36,514 nucleotides of DNA from Clostridiales bacterium (GCA_015055785.1 SVHQ01000005.1:1-36514); one strand, 5' to 3'; numbered from the stretch's first letter, positions 7,750 through 16,336 are shown. Notes: generated by a model not told the origin, from the letters alone. Translations and numbers: made by a program.

Positions 7750-8646
7750 ATGTTCGGTTACGTTCGCGCGGATACGCCATATTTATATATCAAGGACGAC
7801 GCACTGTATAAGGCAATGTATTGCGGTGTGTGTAAAGGTATTGCCGAGGTTTGCGGCCACAGCGCGAGAATGGGGCTTTCTTACGACGTCACCTTCCTTT
7901 CCGTTCTTCTCCATAACTTGGCGGGTATCGACGTAAAAATCGAAAAACAACACTGTTTAACGCATCATATTCGTTCCCGTCAGATGGCAGAGGTGGACGA
8001 GCTGACAAGAAAGCTCGGTGCGCTGAATATTATGCTGGTGTATTATAAATATACCGACGATATTATGGATGGCGACAAAGGCAGGGGGAAGCGATTGTGG
8101 TTTAAAAAAGGTTTTGCGCGTGCGCGCCGTAAATACCCCGAAATCGAACGAATTGTGCGCGATAATCTTGCTGCACAGGAAGAGGCGGAAAAAGCGAAAA
8201 TAGACAGTATAGACCGCGCTGCAGACGCTACGGCGAATATGTTGGCGGAATTTTCCACCTATGCGCTTGGGGAGAGAGCCAACGCTTACTCTCGAAATCT
8301 GTTCTACGCGATTGGGAAATGGATTTATTTGATTGACGCCTTGGACGATTATGATAAGGACAAGAAAAAGGGTGCGTACAATCCTTTCCTCTTGGCTTAT
8401 GGCGCAAAGGATAGCGTGGAATTGACGACGGGGAAACATGCGACAGACGTGCAATACGTGTTTAACGCTTTGTTTTTTGATATACGGGAAAACTTGTCCC
8501 ATTTGGAATTTAAGTTCAATCGCGATTTGTCGGATAATATTTTATTGCGCGGTTTGCCGATGATGACAAAGCGGATTATGAGCGGTTGTGATTGCAACGG
8601 CAGATGCAAAAATAAAGGGAAGTGCGGCAAGCAAACACAGGGATAA
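7750..8646 (+). CDS. DUF5685-like protein with isoprenoid-synthase-like aspartate motifs
   Basis: 298 aa, predicted mostly helical, no signal peptide. It opens with MFGYVRAD and a CGVC pair (Cys25/Cys28), which I recall as typical of Firmicutes DUF5685 proteins. Two aspartate-rich helices stand out: YTDDIMDGDKGRGK (Asp103, Asp104, Asp107, Asp109) and LIDALDDYDKDKKKG (Asp196, Asp199, Asp200, Asp202). They are about 93 residues apart and resemble the first and second Mg-binding motifs of trans-prenyltransferases, including the basic residues after the first motif. The C-terminus is a cysteine cluster (CDCNGRCKNKGKC). Biochemical function is not established; an isoprenoid-synthase-like fold is my inference. 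It follows the structured RNA with GAGGGAG as ribosome site, and is followed 105 nt later by a J-domain-like gene. Confidence 0.7.
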   Translation: MFGYVRADTPYLYIKDDALYKAMYCGVCKGIAEVCGHSARMGLSYDVTFLSVLLHNLAGIDVKIEKQHCLTHHIRSRQMAEVDELTRKLGALNIMLVYYKYTDDIMDGDKGRGKRLWFKKGFARARRKYPEIERIVRDNLAAQEEAEKAKIDSIDRAADATANMLAEFSTYALGERANAYSRNLFYAIGKWIYLIDALDDYDKDKKKGAYNPFLLAYGAKDSVELTTGKHATDVQYVFNALFFDIRENLSHLEFKFNRDLSDNILLRGLPMMTKRIMSGCDCNGRCKNKGKCGKQTQG

Positions 8647-8751
8647 AAGCCCGACGATTCACGAATAATAAAAAGGGTTGCGCATACAATATATCGCAAA
8701 ATATGTCGCAAACTATATTGCAAACGACGAAATAGAAAATTAGGAGAAAAT

Positions 8752-9378
8752 ATGAAAGATTATTACGAATTTCTCGGTTTGACCGAATCTGCAACGGATG
8801 AAGAAATCGTTGCGAAATATGAGGAATTAAAAGCCAAATATAAAGAAGAAAGATGGTTGGACGGGGAAGAAGGCAACGAAGCCGCAAAGCTTTTGACGAA
8901 ATTGGAAGTGGCTTATGCGGAGCTCATGGCAGCGAGAAAGGAACAGAGCAAGAATACGGACGGAAAGGACGCTTTTGAGGAAATCGGCGAACTGCTCAAG
9001 AGTGACAAAATCGCCGAAGCGCAGGCGCGTTTGGACGATTTTAACGAACGTAATGCGGAATGGCATTATTTGCAAGCGGTCGTGTACTATAAAAAGAACT
9101 GGACGAACGACAGCAAAAAACAATTGGAAATCGCGATGGAAATGGACCCCGATAACCAAAAATACCGCTCTGCTTATGGGAAATTAAATCAAAAGAACGA
9201 ATACGAGCAGCAGGAAGCGCACAAACAACAGCAGCAATCGCAAAACCCTTATTCCAATCGTCCGCTTGAGGACGAGGATATGCAGATGGGGGGGAACGCT
9301 TGTTCGAATTGCATTTCTTGTTGTTATACCTATTTGTGTGTGGATTGTTTGTTTAGCCTTTGTTGCGGTTGCCGTTAA
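8752..9378 (+). CDS. degenerate J-domain protein with TPR-like middle and cysteine-rich tail
   Basis: 208 aa. Residues 1-62 align with a DnaJ J-domain: YYEFLGLTESATDEEIVAKYEELKAKY, then a helix ending in AYAEL. The HPD tripeptide that activates Hsp70 ATPase is replaced by KEERWLDG, so canonical co-chaperone activity is doubtful. Residues 75-145 look like one or two TPR-type helix pairs (LDDFNERNAEWHYLQAVVYYK, then LEIAMEMDPDNQKY). A Q-rich linker leads to a C-terminal tail of nine cysteines in 25 residues (184-208), which may bind metal or, less likely in bacteria, be lipidated. It probably shares a transcript with the preceding DUF5685 gene, whose product also ends in a cysteine cluster. The function of the pair is unknown. 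Confidence 0.75.
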   Translation: MKDYYEFLGLTESATDEEIVAKYEELKAKYKEERWLDGEEGNEAAKLLTKLEVAYAELMAARKEQSKNTDGKDAFEEIGELLKSDKIAEAQARLDDFNERNAEWHYLQAVVYYKKNWTNDSKKQLEIAMEMDPDNQKYRSAYGKLNQKNEYEQQEAHKQQQQSQNPYSNRPLEDEDMQMGGNACSNCISCCYTYLCVDCLFSLCCGCR

Positions 9379-9413
9379 TCGAGGGATAATTTAAGAAAAA
9401 GGCTGGCGTAAGA

Positions 9414-9941
9414 ATGAAAAAGAAATTTTCAGCTTATGAAATCGCCTTATCGGCTTTGTCTTGCGCGTTGGCAACGATATTGCTGACGATTGGCGTATAT
9501 TCGGAAATCCTGCTTTTTACGGGATATTTGTTTTCGTGTATTGCATTGATGCTGCCGTTGGCAAAAAAGAGCTATCGCGGTTATGCGCTTGCATATATAG
9601 CGACTTGTTTGCTCTGCCTTTTATTCAATCCTGCAAGGATATTCGATTTGTTGCCATTCATTATGTTTTTCGGTTTGCATCCGCTAATCAACGAATTGCA
9701 ATTAAAGACAAAAATTAATCGCTGGTTGGCGTGCGCTGGAAAAGCCTTATGGTTTGATTTGACGATGTTAGTCATTTGGAAATTCATTTTTGAATCGACG
9801 ACAATGGTGCCGTTTATAGATACTTATTTTATTCCTATTTTATTGATAGGAGGCACGGCGTTTTTTGTGTTTTACGATTACGTTATGTACCGTTGGCGGG
9901 CAATTGTCAACGTGACGGTGAAGAGAATATATAAGAAATGA
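9414..9941 (+). CDS. integral membrane protein, ECF-S-like topology
   Basis: 175 aa with five to six hydrophobic segments (about residues 8-28, 33-50, 56-72, 76-92, 108-126 and 134-155). The start, KKFSAYEIALSALSCAL, resembles the S-AL-AL helix that opens ECF transporter substrate-binding subunits. The rest is too divergent to name a ligand. The ribosome site is weak (an AAAAAGG well upstream). It follows the J-domain-like gene by 35 nt and may be in the same operon. It could equally be an uncharacterised membrane protein unrelated to ECF transport. Confidence 0.6.
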   Translation: MKKKFSAYEIALSALSCALATILLTIGVYSEILLFTGYLFSCIALMLPLAKKSYRGYALAYIATCLLCLLFNPARIFDLLPFIMFFGLHPLINELQLKTKINRWLACAGKALWFDLTMLVIWKFIFESTTMVPFIDTYFIPILLIGGTAFFVFYDYVMYRWRAIVNVTVKRIYKK

Positions 9942-10087
9942 TAGGGGCATGTACGCGTTGAATATTCATTTAACGATGAAATGTCTTAAAAAATGGTAAG
10001 AGGAAGAAACTATATAAAACGACGCTTTGAACGATGCGAGTGCGCACTAAAAAGGCGCATAGCAAAGTGGATGGGGAGGGAAGTTTT

Positions 10088-11518
10088 ATGATTGAGAAAA
10101 ATCAAATAATTTGTGCGGTGACGGATGCGATCGGCGTTAATGGCGAGGGGATTATTCGACATGAAGGAATCACCTTTTTCGTGCCTGCCTGTTTGCCTGG
10201 GGAGAAAGTTCGATTTAAAGTATTGAAAGTGAAAGGGAATATCGGCTATGGTAAGGTCGAGGAAATTTTAACGCCTGCGGAAGAACGTGTGCGTGAAAAA
10301 TGCCCTGTCTTTTCACGCTGTGGCGGCTGTTGTTTGCAGCATTTGGATTATTCTGCACAACTCGCACATAAAAGCAGTGTGGTGAAAGATACGTTGAGAA
10401 AGGTTGCGGGTTTGGATATTGCTGTGCCTTTGGCGATTAAGAGTGACAACCCTTACGGATATCGCAATAAACTGCAAATCCCCGTCGGTGTGGATAAAGA
10501 AGGGAATAACGTCATTGGTTTTTATGCGGAACATTCTCATAGAATCGTATCTGTGAGCGCGTGTGCCATTCATCCAGCTTGGGCAGAAAAACTTATTGCT
10601 ATTGTCAAACGTTATATGACGGAATGTGCCGTAAGAGGGTATGACGAAGAAGACAAAAAAGGTGCGTTGCGGCATATCGTTGCGCGTGAGATTGGCGGTA
10701 AATATATTATAACACTTGTCAGTGCAAAGCGAAATTTACCGAATATCCCTTATTTAATTGGTTTATTATCGGAAGCGTTTGCGTTGTTCTCGCTATATAT
10801 AAATTACAACGACGCGGACACGAACGTAATCCTCGGAAAAGAGTTTGAACTCGTACATGGTAGCGGCTTTTTTGAAACAGAGGAGCAGGGAATACGTTAT
10901 GAAGCGGGGCCGATGACCTTCTTACAAGTGAATGAAAACGTGCGTGCAAAGCTGTATAAAGACGCTTTGAAAACGGTGTGCGAGGACGGCGATGAAGTGG
11001 TGATAGACGCCTATTCGGGCGGCGGACTTTTAACAGCGATGATTGCCAAGAAATGCAAACGCGTTTACGGTATTGAATTGGAAGAAGAAGCTTCCCGTTG
11101 TGCAGATTCGCTTAAAGAGAAGAATGGTTTGCACAACATGACGAATATTTGCGGTTACGTAGAAGAAAAATTACCCGCGGTATTGCAGGAAGAAAAGAAG
11201 GAAAAATTGCGTTTAATTCTCGATCCGCCGAGGGCAGGTATTGCGCGAAGTGTTTTAAAGGCGCTTTTAGAAAGCGGTATTCCCAAGTTGACGATTATCA
11301 GTTGCAATCCTGCAACGTTGGCGCGTGATTTGGGTATTTTGACAGGCAAACTGATAGAAAAAGACGGGGAATTGGTGAAAAATCCCGCGTATGCAGACGT
11401 TCCGTTAGGGGAAACGCTGGACGGATATTATGCTGTGGAAAGCGTTCAGCCTTACGATATGTTTCCTCAAACAAAACACGTGGAAACGCTCGTTTGCCTT
11501 GTGCGCAAGGCGGATTAA
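10088..11518 (+). CDS. rlmD: 23S rRNA (uracil-C5)-methyltransferase, RlmD/RumA type
   Basis: 476 aa from the ATG at 10088, chosen because GGGGAGGG sits 7 nt before it; an upstream in-frame ATG at 10034 has no ribosome site. The N-terminal TRAM domain (about residues 1-65) is followed by a [4Fe-4S] cluster site with Cys72, Cys78, Cys81 and Cys159, spaced as in E. coli RumA. The SAM-binding motif is VIDAYSGGGLLTAMI. LDPPRAG and SCNPATLARD complete the catalytic domain, with nucleophile Cys406. It methylates a uracil of 23S rRNA. In Bacillota such enzymes may act at both U747 and U1939 (RlmCD), so the exact site is uncertain. The flanking genes give no functional link. Confidence 0.9.
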   Translation: MIEKNQIICAVTDAIGVNGEGIIRHEGITFFVPACLPGEKVRFKVLKVKGNIGYGKVEEILTPAEERVREKCPVFSRCGGCCLQHLDYSAQLAHKSSVVKDTLRKVAGLDIAVPLAIKSDNPYGYRNKLQIPVGVDKEGNNVIGFYAEHSHRIVSVSACAIHPAWAEKLIAIVKRYMTECAVRGYDEEDKKGALRHIVAREIGGKYIITLVSAKRNLPNIPYLIGLLSEAFALFSLYINYNDADTNVILGKEFELVHGSGFFETEEQGIRYEAGPMTFLQVNENVRAKLYKDALKTVCEDGDEVVIDAYSGGGLLTAMIAKKCKRVYGIELEEEASRCADSLKEKNGLHNMTNICGYVEEKLPAVLQEEKKEKLRLILDPPRAGIARSVLKALLESGIPKLTIISCNPATLARDLGILTGKLIEKDGELVKNPAYADVPLGETLDGYYAVESVQPYDMFPQTKHVETLVCLVRKAD

Positions 11519-11531
11519 AATATTTTCACCT

Positions 11532-11563
11532 GATCTGCGAGAGCTTGCTCGTGCAAACAGATC
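11532..11563 (+). other. intergenic hairpin after rlmD
   Basis: GATCTG (11532-11537) pairs with CAGATC (11558-11563), with an inner CGAG/CTCG stem (11538-11541 / 11548-11551). It is followed by GAAGATTTTAA, a poor T-tract, so termination would be partial at best. Confidence 0.45.
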
Positions 11564-11622
11564 GAAGATTTTAATGTGTTATAAGACGAATATGCACTCA
11601 AATTAGAGCAAAAGAGAAAAAT

Positions 11623-12564
11623 ATGAGCCATTTAGATGAATTGAATAAAAAATACCCCGTACGCAGAACGGCGGAGGAGAAAGCGGCTTTTCGTGGGTAT
11701 ATCACCGAACACGTTGAAGCAAAAGGTGGGGAAATAAAAACGGAAACAACGAAGAATAAGAAAAATGAAAACGTTGTTATTGGCGATCCTTTAACGGCTG
11801 ACGTTGTCTTTACAGCGCATTATGATACGCCAGGCAGATCGCTTTTTCCCAATATCATGATTCCGAGAAATCAAGTATTATTTTACGCCTATCAGTTTGT
11901 GCCTGTAATTGTGTTGCTCGCGCTTACCTTTCTATTGACGCTTATCGGCGGTGTAATCGGTGCGCTGATTATGGGATACGTGGAAGAACGTTTGATTTTT
12001 GTACTGTTCCTGCTCTTTTATTACGTGATTTTCTATTTCATGTTCTTCGCTTTTAAAAACCCAAAAAATTATAATGATAATACGTCGGGTGTGGCTACGC
12101 TATTAGAAATCTTTGATAAATTAACCCCAGACCAATTACAGAAAACAACGTTTATTTTCTTTGATAACGAAGAAAAGGGCAAGAAAGGCTCGAAAGAGTA
12201 TTTTGCTGACCATAAGGAGCAAATGAAAAACAAATTGTTGATTAATTTCGATTGCGTGGGGAATGGGGAACATATCTTATTTATCGCGAAAAAAGAAGCG
12301 GAAAATATGCCTGCATATAAAGCGATGCAAGAGCTTTTTCTTTCGGAAACGGACGAAAAGTATAAAATTGCATTTTATCCCATGAAAGGTTCGGAAGCCA
12401 ATTCCGATTATAAAAATTTCCCTTGTGGGGTAGGGTGTATGGCTTGCAAAAAGACGAAGGGCGGATTGTTATATGCGGATAAGATACATACGCCCAAGGA
12501 CATCGAAGTGCAAAACGAAAATATTGTTTTTCTTTCGAATAAAATTGCAAAATACCTTTCTTGA
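11623..12564 (+). CDS. M28-family metallopeptidase with membrane helices inside the catalytic domain
   Basis: 313 aa. The metal-ligand pattern of M28 aminopeptidases is present in order: His66 and Asp68 in TAHYDTPG, Asp152 in NYNDNTSGVATLLE, the catalytic glutamate and metal-ligand glutamate in FDNEEKGKKGS (Glu183/Glu184), Asp210 in INFDCVG, and His289 in KIHTPKD. Between the first motif and Asp152 lies a strongly hydrophobic stretch (about residues 85-145) predicted to form two or three membrane helices, which soluble M28 enzymes lack. There is no N-terminal signal peptide. Zinc-dependent peptide hydrolysis at the membrane is inferred; the substrate is unknown. The gene ends in a strong terminator. 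Confidence 0.8.
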   Translation: MSHLDELNKKYPVRRTAEEKAAFRGYITEHVEAKGGEIKTETTKNKKNENVVIGDPLTADVVFTAHYDTPGRSLFPNIMIPRNQVLFYAYQFVPVIVLLALTFLLTLIGGVIGALIMGYVEERLIFVLFLLFYYVIFYFMFFAFKNPKNYNDNTSGVATLLEIFDKLTPDQLQKTTFIFFDNEEKGKKGSKEYFADHKEQMKNKLLINFDCVGNGEHILFIAKKEAENMPAYKAMQELFLSETDEKYKIAFYPMKGSEANSDYKNFPCGVGCMACKKTKGGLLYADKIHTPKDIEVQNENIVFLSNKIAKYLS

Positions 12565-12587
12565 AGATAGTGTATAAATGATAATAA

Positions 12588-12632
12588 AAAGGGTAGGGGT
12601 TGCGTTCGACGCGTACCTGCCCCTTTCTTTTT
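12588..12632 (+). terminator. Rho-independent terminator after the M28 peptidase gene
   Basis: An AAAGGGTAGG arm (12588-12597) pairs with CCTGCCCCTTT (12616-12626), capped by an inner GCG/CGC stem with a TTCGA-type loop, and is followed by CTTTTT. Confidence 0.8.
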
Positions 12633-12698
12633 GCATTTTCAAGACGTTTTTATTAGAAAAAATTCATAATTTTTTTTAAACGAGAACACACTGTTTTT

Positions 12699-13919
12699 AT
12701 GGAAAAAAATTTGACTTTGACGGCAACTTTATTATCTGAAGCCCAAGCCTTGCAAAAGCATTTAGTGAAGCTTCGTCGCGAAATACACGGCTATGCGGAA
12801 ACGGGATTTGAGCTTACAAAAACAGCTTCTTTTGTTAAAAAGCAATTGGAAAGTTATGGTTTTCAAACGAAAAATGTTGGAAAGTGCGGTGTGGTGGCGG
12901 ATTTGGGGAAGAAAAGCGCGAAAAACACTTTTTTACTTCGTGCGGATATGGACGCTCTGCCTATCAATGAGGAAACGGGTCTCTCTTTTGCCGCTAAAAA
13001 CGGTAATATGCACGCTTGTGGACACGATATGCATACGGTGATGCTGCTTGGTGCTGCAAAATTGTTAAAAGCACGTGAGCATGATTTAAAAAAACGCGTA
13101 CGTTTGATGTTTCAGCCTGCTGAAGAGTTGTTGCAGGGTGCGCGTGATATGATAGAAAACGGCGTACTTCATCATCCAAACGTTGACGGCGCGATGATGT
13201 TGCACGTATTGACGGGTACGGAGTTGCCGAGTGGTACGATTGTTGTTTCGTCGGAGGGGGTGAGTGCGCCTGCTGCTGATTATTTCACGATTACGGTGCA
13301 AGGGAAAGGCTGTCACGGTTCGATGCCGCAGGAGGGTGTGGACGCGTTGAGCGCCGCGGCACATATTTATATTGCATTGCAAGAAATTACGGCGCGCGAG
13401 GTGGCTTTGTCGCAACCTGCTATTCTCACGATAGGTTGTCTGCAAGCAGGGGCGGCGGCGAACGTCATTCCTGACACGGCGCGTATGCAAGGTACTATGC
13501 GGACGTATGACGAAAAGACGCGTGCGCGCTTGAAAGAACGGATAGTCAGTATTTCGAAGGCTGTAGCAAGCGGTATGCGCGCCAAAGTCACCGTTACGTT
13601 TGACAGCGGTTGTCCGACGTTGAAAAATCATGAAAGCATTTCCAAGCAAGCGCAAAGCGCATTGGCGGATGTTTTTGGAGCGGGTAAAGTACTTGTTAGT
13701 CAGGCGTTAAATGGTGGGAATCGGGCGAGCGGCGGCGGTTCGGAGGACTTTGCTTATGTGAGCCATAAAGTGCCGTCCGTCATGATTGCACTTTCGGCTG
13801 GAAGTGTCAAAGAGGGGTATGCATATCCCTTGCACCACCCGAAAGCGGATTTTGATGAGAACATTTTATATATCGGGAGCGTGATATATGCGGCGATGGG
13901 TCTTGGTGAAAATCAATAA
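12699..13919 (+). CDS. M20D-family amidohydrolase (N-acyl amino acid / hippurate type)
   Basis: 406 aa, typical for M20 peptidase subfamily D. Residues 25-37 (LRREIHGYAETGF) are the usual start motif. Metal ligands are in RADMDALP, HACGHDMHT (Cys107, His109), QPAEE (Glu142/Glu143) and MMLHVL (His169), with a final histidine in YPLHHPKADF. The inserted dimerisation domain begins near GKGCHGSMPQ. Such enzymes remove N-acyl groups from amino acids, including acetyl-diaminopimelate, hippurate and indole-acetyl amino acids. The sequence alone does not tell which. The ribosome site before the ATG is poor. No pathway neighbours help. Confidence 0.88.
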   Translation: MEKNLTLTATLLSEAQALQKHLVKLRREIHGYAETGFELTKTASFVKKQLESYGFQTKNVGKCGVVADLGKKSAKNTFLLRADMDALPINEETGLSFAAKNGNMHACGHDMHTVMLLGAAKLLKAREHDLKKRVRLMFQPAEELLQGARDMIENGVLHHPNVDGAMMLHVLTGTELPSGTIVVSSEGVSAPAADYFTITVQGKGCHGSMPQEGVDALSAAAHIYIALQEITAREVALSQPAILTIGCLQAGAAANVIPDTARMQGTMRTYDEKTRARLKERIVSISKAVASGMRAKVTVTFDSGCPTLKNHESISKQAQSALADVFGAGKVLVSQALNGGNRASGGGSEDFAYVSHKVPSVMIALSAGSVKEGYAYPLHHPKADFDENILYIGSVIYAAMGLGENQ

Positions 13920-13944
13920 ATTGGTTGTAAAAGAATAAAAATTA

Positions 13945-13973
13945 TTGATAAATGATAAATACCATGCTATAAT
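13945..13973 (+). promoter_or_regulatory. promoter of the 14.0-kb hypothetical gene
   Basis: TTGATA (13945-13950), a 17-nt spacer and TATAAT (13968-13973) with an extended -10 TGC. Confidence 0.8.
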
Positions 13974-14027
13974 AAAAATGACTTTGGAGCTGAAAAGGGA
14001 TTTTTGGTGTAAAAGGAGAAGGGAGCT

Positions 14028-14594
14028 ATGGCGGCGGTATTTCAAGCACTTTATAAAATTTTTTTGGCGATTATTTCACCCTTATGGATAGCGGCAATGG
14101 GATTGGTGAGCTGTTTTGGATTGGATTCTTGCGGCGCAGAGCCGCCCAATGCAGAATGGGTGGAAAAAGCCTTTCATTTGCAATTGGATGGCGCAACTGT
14201 GGATTCATCGTGGGATACGCACGGCGGTTTTCATGGCGATGGTAATACATATATTGCGTTGTCGTTGGTGGAGGGCATCGAAGAACAGATCTCTTCAAAA
14301 AATGCAGAATATAAAGGCAAAGAAAAGGACGGACCGTGGTATTCTATCAACGAATACCCAACAGTATATACCTCTTTATTGGAATCGGTGAGGGATTTTC
14401 GCGAGGGGGGTGTAGGAACACCGATTTCGATTGAAATAGAGAACGGTTATTTTGCGGCAATCAACAATTTTGATGGCAAAGATGAGTTTATTTTTCTTTC
14501 AGAGGATATGCCTTTGGGCGGGTTTTGGAATTGGGAGTTTGTTTTATACGATGCTGACGCATTAAAATTGTATTATTATGAAAGCGATATGTAA
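14028..14594 (+). CDS. hypothetical membrane-anchored or exported protein
   Basis: 188 aa; I do not recognise the family. Residues 5-30 form one hydrophobic segment (FLAIISPLWIAAMGLVSCF) with a single lysine before it, fitting a membrane anchor or an atypical lipoprotein signal ending at Cys29. The rest is soluble and acidic, with a Gly/His-rich THGGFHGDGNTYIALSL stretch, several aromatic residues, and a C-terminus of FWNWEFVLYDADALKLYYYE. It has its own strong promoter and a good ribosome site (GGAGAAGGGAG). A terminator follows, so it is transcribed alone. The function is unknown. Confidence 0.7.
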   Translation: MAAVFQALYKIFLAIISPLWIAAMGLVSCFGLDSCGAEPPNAEWVEKAFHLQLDGATVDSSWDTHGGFHGDGNTYIALSLVEGIEEQISSKNAEYKGKEKDGPWYSINEYPTVYTSLLESVRDFREGGVGTPISIEIENGYFAAINNFDGKDEFIFLSEDMPLGGFWNWEFVLYDADALKLYYYESDM

Positions 14595-14596
14595 AA

Positions 14597-14636
14597 AAAG
14601 CAGGCTTGCTGTGTTTGCAAGTCTGCTTTTCGTTTT
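14597..14636. terminator. terminator between convergent genes
   Basis: AGCAGGCTTGC (14599-14609) pairs with GCAAGTCTGCT (14617-14627) with one wobble, with A residues before and TTTTCGTTTT after. It can serve both the plus-strand gene ending at 14594 and the minus-strand gene ending at 14648. Confidence 0.85.
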
Positions 14637-14647
14637 ATAAGATTATT

Positions 14648-15199
14648 TTATTTAAGAGAAGGGAAGAGATTTCTTGTGGCTTTCATCTTATATAAAATGG
14701 AAACAACAAGTACGGCGCAGATCATAGAGCAAACCCCTTGCGTGAGATTTCCTACCAAGGCGAGTATTGCTCCGCCAAAGCCGTAGAGAACAAGTTCGAA
14801 TAGGAAATATCCAACCACCATTACCGCTTCGCCGAGAAGGGCGGAAATGGAACGAGGAAGGAAGTCTAGTTCTTCTCTTTTAATGATTTTTTTTAGGAAT
14901 GCCCATACCATGTACGCGATGAGCGCATCAACACCCTTGATAAAAAGAGTGGGCAAGGCATATAAAGTGTAGCCGCTGATTATATCTGCGAGAACACTTC
15001 CAATGCCAGCGGCAATACTGCCATAAATAGGGCCAAGGCACCATCCCGAAAGCAATACAAACGTGTCGCCCATATTAAAATAGCCGTTGGGAAGCGGTAT
15101 GGCAATTATAAGTGTGCCAATGCAACAGAGCGCGGCAAACAATGCCGTAAACGCAAGATTTTTGGCGGGGACTTTTTCATGGACTGAAAATTTTTTCAT
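14648..15199 (-). CDS. ECF transporter S component (PF07155-like)
   Basis: 183 aa, about six membrane helices, the usual size for ECF substrate-binding proteins. Typical features are the opening NLAFTALFAALCCIGT helix (bearing the Ala/small-residue motif that contacts the transmembrane coupling protein), the NGYFNMGDTFVLLSGWCLGP segment, and GIGSVLADIISGYTLYALPT leading to KGVDALIAY. This pattern fits the riboflavin/pyridoxine/thiamine-precursor group of S components. The ligand cannot be set from sequence alone. The short leader holds no riboswitch, and no ECF ATPase or EcfT gene is nearby, so it presumably shares a general energising module. The start is preceded by AAGGGAG on the minus strand. 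Confidence 0.85.
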   Translation of the reverse strand: MKKFSVHEKVPAKNLAFTALFAALCCIGTLIIAIPLPNGYFNMGDTFVLLSGWCLGPIYGSIAAGIGSVLADIISGYTLYALPTLFIKGVDALIAYMVWAFLKKIIKREELDFLPRSISALLGEAVMVVGYFLFELVLYGFGGAILALVGNLTQGVCSMICAVLVVSILYKMKATRNLFPSLK

Positions 15200-15230
15200 A
15201 CGTAATTCTCCCTTGGGAATGCATGACAGT

Positions 15231-15260
15231 ATTATAAACTTTTTGTCCTATCCATGTCAA
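15231..15260 (-). promoter_or_regulatory. promoter of the ECF S-component gene
   Basis: On the minus strand, TTGACA (complement of 15255-15260) and TATAAT (complement of 15231-15236) are separated by 18 nt. The leader to the ATG is only about 25 nt. Confidence 0.8.
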
Positions 15261-15298
15261 GTATTTTATAAATTTTTCTATCTGTAATGCGAGGAATT

Positions 15299-16336
15299 TT
15301 AGGCTTCGGAAGGTTTGATGCATTCCCCCGTTGCAGTGCTTTGAAAAAGCACGAAAAAACCTTGCGTTTCTGGCAAAAAAGAGCAGGGGACAAACGTGCA
15401 AACGCTTTTAATTTCCTCAGGCGGATTGTCTTTATCTACAGCAGCAAGCGCATAACAAACGTATTTGGCTCTGCCGTCCTCGTACAAAACCCCGACAAGA
15501 TATTGCGGAGCTTTTGCCGTACCTTTCAAACGCACCCACTCACTACAAGAAAATGCACCGTTTAAAGTGTGGTCACGTGGGTAAGTGCGGAATAATTCGT
15601 CCAACTCGCTTTTGACGGATAAATAGTAGCCATCGGGGTCCTTTTTAAACGGGTGGAGTACGCGATTAGCATCTCCATTTTCTTTAAGGTCTGTTTGGGT
15701 TTTCGGGTTTTGCTTTTCAGCTGTGCCTTCAATGCGTGCATTTTGGATATCTTGATCAGGCTGGATTTGTTCATACGATTGCTCCTTTTCATAGTAATTT
15801 TCCGTGGCAACATTGTCATCATTATAAGGGATGTTGACATCGTTTTTTGTTGCGGTTTCTTCATTCAACGCGGACATGGTAGCATCATTTTTCTCTTTTT
15901 CCTTTAAAAAACCGTTCAAATCGGCGTCGGAAAGAGCGTTTTCCTGTGAGATTTTCGGGAAGACGGGGGGCAGGGTAGCGCTCAATATGGCGCGCCAGTC
16001 GTAAGAGCCGTTTCCATTGATACCGTAAGCAATGGGCACAATGTCGTTTTTGACGTAGCAAATAACGCCGCAAAAACCGCTGGATATATCTAAATCGGAA
16101 AGTAGATTAAAAATGCTTTTCCCACGGAGCGCGAGCATTTCCGTCTTTCCTTTCCCGTCGGATAGCAGACAGTAATATTCTCCCGATACGAGAGGTGCAA
16201 AGTTGATAATCGACACTTCAACGGCGAGATTTTTGCCGTATTGTTCTATTTTAATAAGACCCGACAAAGCCTTTCCGTCGCCCGAAAAACCTTGCTTTAC
16301 TTGGCGCAAGATGCACATTTTTTTGATGTAATTCAT
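15299..16336 (-). CDS. uncharacterised two-domain protein
   Basis: 345 aa; the ATG at 16336 is preferred over a GTG four codons upstream because GGTGGG lies at proper distance only from the ATG. Residues 1-130 form a beta-rich N-terminal domain (SGLIKIEQYGKNLAVEVSI, SGEYYCLLSDGKGKTEML). A low-complexity acidic, Asn/Gln-rich linker covers about residues 145-230. A second domain follows (FKKDPDGYYLSVKSELDELF to the end). No signal peptide, membrane segment or catalytic motif is seen. I do not recognise either domain. The gene stands alone, back to back with the VanZ-like gene. Confidence 0.7.
   Translation of the reverse strand: MNYIKKMCILRQVKQGFSGDGKALSGLIKIEQYGKNLAVEVSIINFAPLVSGEYYCLLSDGKGKTEMLALRGKSIFNLLSDLDISSGFCGVICYVKNDIVPIAYGINGNGSYDWRAILSATLPPVFPKISQENALSDADLNGFLKEKEKNDATMSALNEETATKNDVNIPYNDDNVATENYYEKEQSYEQIQPDQDIQNARIEGTAEKQNPKTQTDLKENGDANRVLHPFKKDPDGYYLSVKSELDELFRTYPRDHTLNGAFSCSEWVRLKGTAKAPQYLVGVLYEDGRAKYVCYALAAVDKDNPPEEIKSVCTFVPCSFLPETQGFFVLFQSTATGECIKPSEA

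Noticed and set aside
10034..10087. Upstream ATG for rlmD
   Set aside because: No ribosome site there, while GGGGAGGG precedes the ATG at 10088 and the TRAM domain starts soon after.
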